Shown here piece by piece: positions 19,051-27,489 of a DNA stretch of 27,489 nucleotides. The position numbers and the translations under genes are program-made. Numbering within the stretch: the first letter of the stretch is position 1; each line of letters begins with the position of its first letter. The stretch is from Nemertoderma westbladi (taxonomy: Eukaryota; Xenacoelomorpha; Nemertodermatida; Nemertodermatidae): NCBI GenBank assembly GCA_032718475.1, contig JAUCBJ010008963.1, positions 1 to 27,489 of the forward strand, given 5' to 3'. The notes beneath the pieces were generated by a model. It had not been told where the DNA came from and searched no databases. It saw only the letters and a list, made by a program, of their open reading frames with translations.

Positions 19051-20287
19051 CTAGGGCCCGCCATGCAGTCGTGAATCCACTTTCGATACCTTGGTACTGC
19101 CTTACGATGTTGTATGCTGGCCCCCCTGTGTAAACTTGTAAGTATTTTAGGCACTCCGCCTGCGTCAGATTCTTTGTTAATATTTCGTTACTGTACATAC
19201 GTCGGAATTGCAGATATTCCTCTGGTTTGCTACCATCGAATTTGAACGGCTCCACTGGTGGTAACTCAATCCTGGTCTTAAGCGCATCGATGAGTGTTGC
19301 CATTCCCATCGCTTGTACTTCTAGCACGCTCGATGGTTGTTGTTCAGATTCCCCTGCTGTTGGGTGCAGTTCGCCCGTAGGGCCTGTCGACCTTCTCTGC
19401 GTTGGATATATCATTGGGGGTAACGGTCCCATCCATATCTCTGTGTCACATGACTTATTTGGTTCTGAGGGGTTTGGGGTTTTTGTTCTTGGTCGAGTGT
19501 ATAGCTGATATTGCAATGGGGGAATGTCACCCTGCCCCCCCCCCCCCCCCCCCCCAACTGGTGTTATATTTGGTACTGGGGTTGATGTCACCATGTTAGG
19601 GCCCATGCATCTATCGGCAATAACTCCCCCCGCCCCTGGGTATATATTATATCCCTGCATATTCTAGTCATACTGGTGTGCAGATACCAGTCTAGGCCTA
19701 TCCACTTCTTGCCTACCTACCGGTATGTATGCCGTGACTTCCTGGTCTAATCCCATTGTCCGCACTACCCTATCGCCTACACTATCTCTCCCAGCATGGC
19801 CTATAGTATGTGCAGTAAGGCCTGTAGTATGTCCTGCAGTCTGCCTGTGTCCTTCCGGACCGAAGTTTAATGTTCTCGAATATTCCAAGAATTCCTCCCC
19901 ACTACTACCGTACTCTCGATCGGCAGCTATGTTCCGTCGGAAAGTTTCTCTTCGATCCCCTCTCCTGTCCTCATCCTCACACTGGTACATCCTGTACCCT
20001 TCTCCCGGCGTGTGGTATATCTCACCAGGTTATGTCTCTCCGGGGCGACGGCAATCTCCCGGAGTTCGACCCCACCGACTCTCTAACTCCATCTGTACTA
20101 CCGACAGTTTACTGTCCGTCCTTCCTTTCAGGTTGCTCGTAGCAAAGCTTCTTCTATTCTCTTCACTTCGTCTCACTTCAGTGTAGTGATCCTCCTCGTG
20201 AGATCTTGCTTCGACCTCCTGGATAAACTCCACTGTTCTTCTTCCATCTTCCGACTGGGCTTGACATCTTTTCGCTCGCCCGCTCAC
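19051..20287 (-). pseudogene. gag: Element A gag, DUF1759-like N-terminal half
   Basis: A single frame runs from 20287 to the element B insertion site and is broken by a TAA at 20030-20032 and a TAG at 19664-19666. Its last 75 codons show the capsid-core signature: LPPVEPFKFDGSKPEEYLQF, a Tyr/Leu-rich helix, and AYNIVRQYQGIESGFTTAWR. This is the start of the gag domain whose continuation is at 6987-7736. Upstream the protein is Arg/Glu-rich, then Gly/Pro/Thr-rich with a poly-Gly run encoded by a homopolymer at 19535-19555. The final residues before the stop at 19019 are read from LTR sequence and are not native. Confidence 0.75.
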
Positions 20288-20760
20288 GGCACCAATGTCT
20301 CTCTCTCTCTGCCCGGTTGGACGGTCCTGGAGATACTCGCAATCCCCCTACTATTCTCTGTCGTTGGGTGCCGCGATTCACCTAACTCGCCACGCGCATT
20401 GTCCGCCGACGCTTGTGGGACATTCTCTGCCCCCCCCCTCTCTAATCTAATCTCTAATCTCTCGTGGTGGGGTGCCCGTAGCCCCCCCCCCCCCCATTCG
20501 TCACCTCCTACCTCGCTTCTATGCCCCTCTCTAGACGATGCACTATCTCTACCCTCGCTGGGTCTATTCATCCCCTCTTCTCCCTGTGCGACTGCATGGC
20601 CTTGCAGGCTCCCATTGGGTTGACTCACCCCCGCTACTCTCTGTGCAACTGCGTGGCCTTGCAGGCTCCCATTGGGTTGACTCACCCCCGCAACTCTCTG
20701 TGCAACTGCGTGGCCTTGCAGGCTCTCATTGGCTGGACCACCTGTCTCCCCAACGTTCGT
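20284..20760 (-). pseudogene. Element A gag, repeat-bearing segment
   Basis: A frame of about 133 codons (20685-20284) lies in a different phase from the next gag segment. It encodes tandem SQPNGSLQGHAVAQ modules, then a Gly/Arg/Glu-rich low-complexity part with a poly-Gly run (homopolymer at 20482-20495). It is probably a disordered linker of gag that expanded and shifted frame. Function cannot be assigned. Confidence 0.45.
20585..20755. repeat. 57-bp tandem repeat, three copies
   Basis: Copies start at 20585, 20642 and 20699 (TGTGCRACTGCRTGGCCTTG on the plus strand). The first two are almost identical; the third degenerates in its second half. The unit is 19 codons, so copy-number change keeps the reading frame. 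Confidence 0.85.
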
Positions 20761-21010
20761 ATTAATTGCACCATTATTGATAATATTATTTTGATTAATC
20801 TCCTCGGGGTTATTATTTAATGTAATATTGTTACCTAAATTATTATTTTAATTATTTAAATTATTTTGCTCAAAATTAGGGTTGTTATTTGGATTATTTT
20901 GCACATTTAAATTAGAATTATTATTTGGGTTATTTTGCACATTTCAATTAGAATTATTATTTGGATTATTTTGCCAATTCAAATTAGAATAATTATTACC
21001 GGGTAAAATA
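20760..21010. repeat. AT-rich tandem repeat encoding Asn-rich tail
   Basis: Repeats of about 44 bp, built from TTATTTGGRTTATTTTGCAC and AATTAGAATTATT, encode an Asn-rich segment on the minus strand at the end of the coiled-coil gag ORF. Confidence 0.65.
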
Positions 21011-21579
21011 TTATTTCCTGCAAGAAAGGTTTCATTAGGGTTGTCTATTACGGTACTAATAATATTAATCCCTTCCAACGTATTATTATTATTACCCCCC
21101 TTGCCTGTTCGGTTACACCAGTCCTGGGTCTGTCGTCCGGTAACTGTAAGTGGGGTATTAACAAAGGTTTCCATTACTTCTGGTTCCTCGTAAATACTAC
21201 CCGAACCAGCCTCACTCTCCAATAACCCCAACTTTGCCAGTTCTAACCGGTGCTTTTGCTTCGCTTGGTATTGCATAAGCCCCCTCAACCGGGTATGCAT
21301 ATCATCCCACATACGGTTTTCGGCCCTCTCTCTCTCTCTGTCTTCCCTCATACTTTGGTTGGCCAATTCTGCCTCCCTTGCCTTCCGCTCTCTATGCTCG
21401 TTCTCCACTTTTGCCTCCCGCTCCTTACGCTCACTCATCTCTCTCTCCTCCCGCTCCCTATAGTTTCTCACCACCCTCTCGGCTCTTTCTTTACACTCTC
21501 TCGCTAACTCTCTCTCCCTCTCCAATAGCGCAGTTCCCTCGTCTAACTGCCTCTCAAACTCCTTTTGATCCAGTGCCAC
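20944..21579 (-). pseudogene. gag: Element A gag, coiled-coil region
   Basis: A 211-codon frame. Residues 5-135 are an almost uninterrupted charged helix (repeated Arg-Glu-Arg-Glu, LLERERELARECKERAERV and onward), predicted to be a coiled coil by composition. This is followed by a Thr/Glu-rich linker and an Asn-rich tail. Element B has a coiled coil at the equivalent place in its gag. Neighbouring segments of the same strand are in other frames, so gag A is split by shifts near 21590 and 20900. Confidence 0.6.
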
Positions 21580-21608
21580 AATGTCTAGTTGACATACCAG
21601 ATCTATCT

Positions 21609-22400
21609 CTAAAACCCTTCTTGCTTTCGTGGTGGATGTAGCGGACTTATCGGTCGCAATGGACTCCCGCGCCTCTCTGTCCTACTAACTTTCCCCCGTT
21701 TACTGGGGTTTTTGCTAACTGACGACACCGAATCCTTGGGGTTAACCTCGGATTCGCCGTCTTGCAGGTCTGCCCATCCCACTAACTTAATTCCCCTGGA
21801 TTCACTAAGTAAGGCCCTACGTACACTACGTCTGGCTCCATTACCTTGGACCGACACAGTTTAAACAGTTCCGTGGCGACCCCCCTCGCTCTCTCACTCG
21901 CCAGTTTTCCCTGTCCAAAACAGACTAAATAACGGAAATGTCTATTCGACTCACCTAGCCTCTGGTATAGTTTAGGCTGGTCTACCTTTCTCCCCTCCAT
22001 AGCCTCTTTGAGTAGTTTCTTTGTGGCGTTATTTGCCCGTCGTAGGCGATCACTTGTCCTGACGTCCTCTTCATCGACTCTACCTTCCCTCCTCGTCCAA
22101 TGTCGTACCAGCGGCCCCACCGCCGCTGTTCTGGTGGGTTGTCCGTCGCCCTCGGCCTGTGGCTGGCAGGCGATTTCGGTAACCCGACCGCCGTCGTCGT
22201 CGTGCGTCGACTCGTCTCTCTCTCTCTCTCCCTCGTAGTTGACAGCTGCCCTCCGCTTGGGTTGTCGGATCGTCCCTTGTTGGCTAATCCGGCATGGCAG
22301 GCCGATACCGTCTCGTCGTGGCCTCTCAGATTGTTTGGTTGGTGTCGTCCGGTGTCCGCGGCGGCGTTCTTTCTCCCTCTAACTGTCGGGGTGTTCCTCT
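21609..22400 (-). pseudogene. gag: Element A gag, N-terminal region
   Basis: One frame is open from about 22385 to 21782 and another from 21857 to 21609. The first contains RLRRANNATKKLLKEAMEGR and a Leu/Lys-rich helix, then DVVYVGPYLVNP. The second is basic and Ser-rich. An ATG near 22411 (MSERGTPRQLEGERTPP) lies in a third frame and may be the original start. The position at the right end of A and the helical character fit a BEL/Pao gag N-terminus, but no domain signature is decisive. Confidence 0.5.
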
Positions 22401-22419
22401 TTCACTCATATTTGTAAGT

Positions 22420-23126
22420 TGCGGTCACAGTTTGTTGGTAGGTGGCAGTTTTTGACTGTGACGTGATCGTAGATCCCGACCGGGTTAGATTTTGTACGCG
22501 TCACCTGACTGCTGGTCTGCTGGGCTAGTGTTCCTTTGGCTGAAAGCCGTTAGGGAAAATAACAGAGTTTGTGTTCCTCAATGTTAATGTTCCAAATGAT
22601 AATAGCACAGAATTAGTAATGTGATTGATATTGCAATACAGAATGACAGCAGTAAATCAGTAATAGATATTGGTTGGCGACAGTCGAAAACTATGACCGG
22701 TCTGCAACTCTGTGATTAATGGACTGACCGGTAAATCAGTAATACAGAATAATTATATGATTGATACATACAGATATTAGTTTCACCTCTTACTCTACTT
22801 GGCCTTCTGTACCCAGTGGATGCTTTCCTATCTCTGTTCACGTGCTCCCCTGCCTGCTATTGGCTTATATACTAATTGTCACTTTGGCACTCCCTGTGAG
22901 TGTTTCCCTCCGCCGCTAGCCTTTACTAGCTATGTTCTCCCTCCGACGAGGTTTGACCTATCACCCCTTTCTGTGGCTTTAGGGCTTGTGTCGCCCCCCC
23001 CCCCCCCCAAAGTTGGTTATGAGGCGAGATTATTATTGGTAATCTCGTATCGCCAACTATATTGGTAAAATGCCACTGTTCCCATTTTCGGGTGGATAAT
23101 GCAAGGGAATTGAATCCGCTTACAAC
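22420..23126. other. Probable 5' leader/LTR of element A; no gene
   Basis: No coding region is supported. By position this should contain the 5' LTR and leader of element A, but without a matching 3' LTR the ends cannot be fixed. It holds a 15-nt poly-C run (22994-23008) and a hairpin: GGCGAGATTA at 23023-23032 and TAATCTCG, TAT, CGCC at 23040-23054. Confidence 0.4.
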
Positions 23127-25803
23127 AAACGTACACTTACACAACACAACCTACATTATTGAGGAAAACTTACACTTACACAACCTTACATTATTGAGGC
23201 AAACTTACACTTACACAACCTTACATTATTGAGGCAAAATGTACACTTACACAACATTACATTAATGAGGTAAACTTACATATACACAACCTACATTATT
23301 GTGGCAAACATACACTTAAACAACCTACTTTATTGTGACAAACGTACACTTACACAACCTTACATTATTGAGGCAAACTTACACCTACACAACATTACAT
23401 TATTGAGGCAAACTTACACCTACACAACATTACATTAATGGGGTAAACTTACACATGCACAACTGCATTATTGTGGCAAACGTACACTTACAAAACCTAC
23501 ATTATTGTGACAAACGTACACTTACACAACCTTACATTATTGAGGCAAACTTACACCTACACAACATTACATTAATGGTGTAAACTTACACATGCACAAC
23601 TGCATTATTGTGGCAAACGTACACTTACACAACCTACTTTATTGTGACAAACGTACACTTACACAACCTACTTTATTGTGACAAACGTACACTTACACAA
23701 CCTTACATTATTGAGGCAAACTTAAACTTACACAACATTACATTAATGAGGTAAACTTACACATGCACAACTGCATTATTGTGGCAAACGTACACTTACA
23801 AAACCTACATTATTGTGACAAACGTACACTTACACAACCTTACATTATTGAGGCAAACTTACACCTACACAACATTACATTAATGGTGTAAACTTACACA
23901 TGCACAACTGCATTATTGTGGCAAACGTACACTTACACAACCTACTTTATTGTGACAAACGTACACTTAAACAACCTACTTTATTGTGACAAACGTACAC
24001 TTACACAACCTTACATTATTGAGGCAAACTTACACCTACACAACATTACATTATTGAGGCAAACTTACACCTACACAACATTACATTAATGAGGTAAACT
24101 TACACATGCACAACTGCATTATTGTGGCAAACGTACACTTACAAAACCTACATTATTGTGACAAAAGTTCACTTACACAACCTTACATTATTGAGGCAAA
24201 CTTACACCTACACAACATTACATTAATGGTGTAAACTTACACCTACACAACCTTACATTAATGAGGCAAACTTAAACTTACCCAACATTACATTATTGAG
24301 GCAAACTTACCCTACACAACATTACATTATTGAGGCAAACTTACACCTACACAACCTACATTATTGTGGCAAACTTACACTTACACAAACTACATTATTG
24401 TGGCAAACGTACACTTACACAACCTTACATTATTGAGGCAAACTTACCCTACACTTACACAACCTACATTATTGTGGCAAACTTACACTTACACAACCTA
24501 CATTATTGTGGCAAACTTACACTTACACAAACTACATTATTGTGGCAAACGTACACTTACACAACCTTACATTATTGAGGCAAACTTACACCTACACAAC
24601 ATTACATTATTGAGGCAAACTTACACCTACACAACCTACATTATTGTGGCAAACTTACACTTACACAAACTACATTATTGTGGCAAACGTACACTTACAC
24701 AACCTTACATTATTGAGGCAAACTTACCCTACACTTACACAACCTACATTATTGTGGCAAACTTACAATTACACAACCTACATTATTGTGGCAAACTTAC
24801 ACTTACACAAACTACATTATTGTGGCAAACGTACACTTACACAACCTTACATTATTGAGGCAAACTTACCCTACACTTACACAACCTACATTATTGTGGC
24901 AAACTTACACTTACACAAACTACATTATTGTGGCAAACGTACACTTACACAACCTTACATTATTGAGGCAAACTTACCCTACACTTACACAACCTACATT
25001 ATTGTGGCAAATGTACACTTACACAACCTTACATTATTGAGGCAAACTTACCCTACACTTACACAACCTACATTATTGTGGCAAACGTACACTTACACAA
25101 CCTACATTATTGTGGCAAACGTACACTTACACAACCTTACATTATTGAGGCAAACTTACCCTACACTTACACAACCTACATTATTGTGGCAAATGTACAC
25201 TTACACAACCTTACATTATTGAGGCAAACTTACCCTACACTTACACAACCTACATTATTGTGGCAAACGTACACTTACACAACCTACATTATTGTGGCAA
25301 ACGTACACTTACACAACCTTACATTATTGAGGCAAACTTACCCTACACTTACACAACCTACATTATTGTGGCAAATGTACACTTACACAACCTTACATTA
25401 TTGAGGCAAACTTACCCTACACTTACACAACCTACATTATTGTGGCAAACGTACACTTACACAACCTTACATTATTGAGGCAAACTTACCCTACACTTAC
25501 ACAACCTACATTATTGTGGCAAACGTACACTTACACAACCTACATTATTGTGGCAAACGTACACTTACACAACCTTACATTATTGAGGCAAACTTACCCT
25601 ACACTTACACAACCTACATTATTGTGGCAAACGTACACTTACACAACCTACATTATTGTGGCAAACGTACACTTACACAACCTTACATTATTGAGGCAAA
25701 CTTACCCTACACTTACACAACCTACATTATTGTGGCAAATGTACACTTACACAACCTTACATTATTGTGACAAACTTATACATAGACAACCTTACATTAC
25801 TGA
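23127..25803. repeat. Large minisatellite, ~34-35 bp units
   Basis: Roughly 75 tandem units of the type CACTTACACAACCTACATTA-TTGTGGCAAACGTA (34 bp), alternating with a 35-bp variant containing CCTTACATTATTGAGG. The left part (to about 24330) has further variants with ACATGCACAACTGCATTATT. The right part is more homogeneous, with a higher-order period of 182 bp clear between 25078 and 25260. The plus strand is poor in G. Long open frames arise only because the unit lacks stops; they are not genes. Confidence 0.95.
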
Positions 25804-25960
25804 GATCGTCTCTAAATAGATCTACCCATGTACAAGGATCTATGAGCTAGAAATGATTGACAACTTCAAGATTGGGATAACAAAAAATCAACTCGAAGAT
25901 AGAGTTGTAACATCATCTCATTTTTATATCTCAAATTTTTATATAAGTTACTAATATTAC
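25804..25960. other. Intron or flank of host gene; no feature
   Basis: AT-rich sequence between the minisatellite and the candidate exon. A 45-codon plus-strand frame crosses it, but no start, splice or family evidence supports a gene. Confidence 0.3.
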
Positions 25961-26121
25961 CCACCCGGTTATTGTTTTAGGGCCATTGAAATTGATCAAA
26001 AACCACGAACCCACAGCCACGCCATGCCACGTTACCCAATCAAGCTGATTATCCTTCAGTGCTTGATTACAGTCGTTTCCATAATATTCCGAGGATGCTG
26101 AACAAGTGGTGTAACCGATAA
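25961..26121 (-). CDS. Candidate host exon: discoidin (F5/8 C)-like segment
   Basis: On the minus strand an acceptor (T-rich tract ending CATAG) at 26122-26123 opens an exon starting TT in phase 1. It encodes about 50 residues: TTCSASSEYYGNDCNQALKD, then LDWVTW, GVAVGSWFLINF and NGPKTIT. The ASSEY...ALKD...W...GSWFLINF pattern resembles the first half of secreted F5/8 type C (discoidin-like) domains, which bind carbohydrate or lipid. Two donors are possible: GTGGGT after 25965 or GTAATA after 25961. The phase of its 5' end matches the 3' end of the TSP1 exon 956 bp upstream, so the two can be joined. The family call is from pattern recognition only. Confidence 0.5.
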
Positions 26122-26364
26122 CTATGAATAAATACGATAAATATACCTGCCGGGTACCATTTATACATATTAGGGAATATCAAATGCTACTGCTGATCAA
26201 AAGCAGAAGCTTATTGCTGAGTTTACCCTTAATTTCTCAAGGCGAAACGGACTTTCCAGGTTATAGCTGGCAGATCACAGTAATTAAATGTACTGAGAAT
26301 ATTATTACAAGAAAATATGAAAAGTGATGCGCATCCATATATACCAAGGTTTACAACAATTTTT

Positions 26365-26760
26365 CCAACCGAGTCGCTTAGAATTTGTTAAAACCCTAAG
26401 TAATCTCATTATTAAACTTCCAATACAATCTGAAAGTCATCCAATTAAGTATCTCACTGGGATGCCTAACTTCTAAATCAAATTTTAACTCGTCATTCAT
26501 CTCATTAACGTTTAATACACCAGGGTTGTATTTCAGACTGAAACACAATGTGATCCTACAATATACAACGTTAATTAAATTTGACTATTTTCTAGATGTA
26601 CTTTAGAATAAATGTTCTTGTTCATCGAAATCACTCTATTTGTCCTCTTATTTTGACTTTAAATCCGTGGATATTAATTATTTTATGTTACATACTACCT
26701 ACCGCATCTCTACTGCTGTTCTCTTAGACTATCAGTACCGCAATAGGTAGTGATACCGTG
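26365..26760. repeat. Duplicated intron block, copy 1 (split)
   Basis: CCAACCGAGTCGCTTAGAAT at 26365 and CATCTCTACTGCTGTTCTCT at 26705 match parts of 27314-27422. Here they are about 270 bp further apart than in the other copy. Confidence 0.65.
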
Positions 26761-26943
26761 ATATGAACTGTTGAAAACGACAAAAATAATTAGTAATTAA
26801 TTAAATAATTTCACAATTTTAGTACCGGCACTGTAGCGTACCTTTTAAATAGTTTGTCAATTTTTTATAATTGCTATCTGAATACGTATAAATGGATCAT
26901 TGCACCGAAATCATAAAATATTTCGCCCCATAGTTACCAATTA

Positions 26944-26971
26944 CCCCCCCCCCCCCCCCCCCCCCCCCCCC
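26944..26971. repeat. Poly-C homopolymer, 28 nt
   Basis: An uninterrupted run of 28 C on the plus strand, followed by a short CA-rich stretch. The length may be an assembly estimate, since such runs are hard to sequence. Confidence 0.9.
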
Positions 26972-27077
26972 TACACACACTCAGACACCTCCATCACGGC
27001 AGTAAAATGCTATTAGAGTTACGTACAAATTTATTCTTGAAAATAAAAGCATTATCACAATATATTTCTTGAATTAC

Positions 27078-27236
27078 CTGCTGATTGGCATCGGTTACTT
27101 TCCCCACTGCAAGGTTCTCCGTTTGGGGATGGTGTGGGGTTGTCACATAACCTTATTGATATTTGACTTCGGAGTCCAATACATTCATGTTCGGTATCAC
27201 TCGTCCAAGAAGACCATTCACCCCAACCGCCGTCAA
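27078..27236 (-). CDS. Host exon: thrombospondin type-1 repeat
   Basis: On the minus strand a strong acceptor (CTTTTTAG) precedes 27236 and a donor (CAG|GTAATT) follows 27078. This gives a 159-bp exon of phase 1-1, the usual symmetric arrangement for TSP1 modules. It encodes DGGWGEWSSWTSD, then CIGLRSQISIRLC, a Pro/Asn-rich turn, GEPCSG and NRCQ. The W-x2-W-x2-W core and four cysteines fit TSP1, a module of extracellular matrix and secreted or receptor proteins. The first Cys after the Trp motif is missing. The gene is on the minus strand, with earlier exons beyond the right edge. Confidence 0.82.
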
Positions 27237-27290
27237 CTAAAAAGTATTTTATAATTGATGCAATAGTAATAGTGTTGTTGTTTTGAAACA

Positions 27291-27489
27291 AAACTCAAAG
27301 AGATTCACACACTCCAACCAAGTCGCTTAGAATTTGGTATGTCCGTGGATAATAACGATATTATGTTCCAGACCCTCTACCCGGCATCTCTACTGCTGTT
27401 CTCTGACACTATCAGGACCGCACCGGTGGTACCAGTATAGAGTACTAGTATATTGTAGGTTTTAGTCTTTGCCTTAGAAATAATTATAC
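27291..27489. repeat. Duplicated intron block, copy 2
   Basis: Upstream intron of the TSP1 exon. Positions 27314-27339 and 27341-27422 match 26365-26390 and 26664-26742 closely. In this copy the two blocks are adjacent. No gene is seen. Confidence 0.6.

Larger units (their letters stand above)
26122..27077 (-). other. Intron between the two host exons
   Basis: GT at 27077-27076 and AG at 26123-26122 bound 956 bp on the minus strand. It contains a 28-nt poly-C run (26944-26971) and sequence shared with the region right of the TSP1 exon. A 67-codon plus-strand frame (26124-26327) has no support as a gene. Confidence 0.5.

Noticed and set aside
22672-22700. TGGCGACAGTCG as a plus-strand primer-binding site
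   Set aside because: It resembles a PBS, but all recognisable LTR-element coding here is on the minus strand and no matching LTR precedes it.
23127-25803. CRISPR-like array
   Set aside because: Units are contiguous variants of one sequence with no unique spacers, and the context is animal DNA.
24330-25819. Long plus-strand ORFs in the minisatellite
   Set aside because: The repeat unit has no stop in these frames, so openness is a by-product of repetition. The same peptide recurs in all frames.
25823-25965. 45-codon plus-strand frame beside the minisatellite
   Set aside because: It is short, lacks splice or start support, and lies antisense to the downstream flank of the candidate host exon.

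Overview
The window looks like invertebrate animal DNA. It carries BEL/Pao-type LTR retrotransposons, which are known from animals. It also has a CR1/L2-like LINE and, at the far right, two spliced exons of a host gene with a thrombospondin type-1 repeat. No bacterial gene organisation, ribosome-binding sites or RNA genes were seen. I cannot name the species or phylum from the sequence.

Layout, left to right. (1) About 420-5400, minus strand: a non-LTR retrotransposon with both ORFs open. ORF1 is RNA-binding; ORF2 is an AP-like endonuclease plus reverse transcriptase. Its presumed 5' UTR holds three 81-97 bp tandem units, each with a perfect palindrome. (2) About 5425-7736 and 19051-22400, minus strand: two halves of one decayed BEL/Pao element, 'element A'. 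Gag lies mostly on the right; the end of gag, the protease and an integrase-like tail lie on the left. (3) 7742-19045, minus strand: a second BEL/Pao element, 'element B', inserted inside the gag gene of A. It has ~0.9 kb LTRs with TG...CA ends and a 5-bp target duplication, and the gag frame of A resumes in phase beyond it. B keeps gag, a protease, RNase H and integrase, but the reverse transcriptase palm is missing. About 2.3 kb of same-strand ORF remnants with CCHC zinc knuckles ('ORF3') lie between integrase and the 3' LTR. (4) 22420-23126: the probable 5' end of A, with no identifiable gene. (5) 23127-25803: a ~2.7 kb minisatellite of ~34-35 bp units with a 182-bp higher-order period. (6) 25961-27489: minus-strand host exons (a TSP1 repeat, then a discoidin-like segment) whose splice phases agree, plus intron sequence with a duplicated block and a 28-nt poly-C run. 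The transposon nest may sit in an intron or the 3' flank of this host gene.

The most unusual signals all concern element B. Its two LTRs are nearly identical at both ends but differ over a central ~240-270 bp. A ~19-bp hairpin-forming motif (CGAGTCCTTTTCAGGCTCG and variants) recurs nine times in LTRs, gag, pol and ORF3, and I did not find it outside B. ORF3 is an unrecognised zinc-knuckle protein in the position where env-like genes usually sit. Both LTR elements are dead: they have in-frame stops, frameshifts, missing RT and altered protease active-site triplets.
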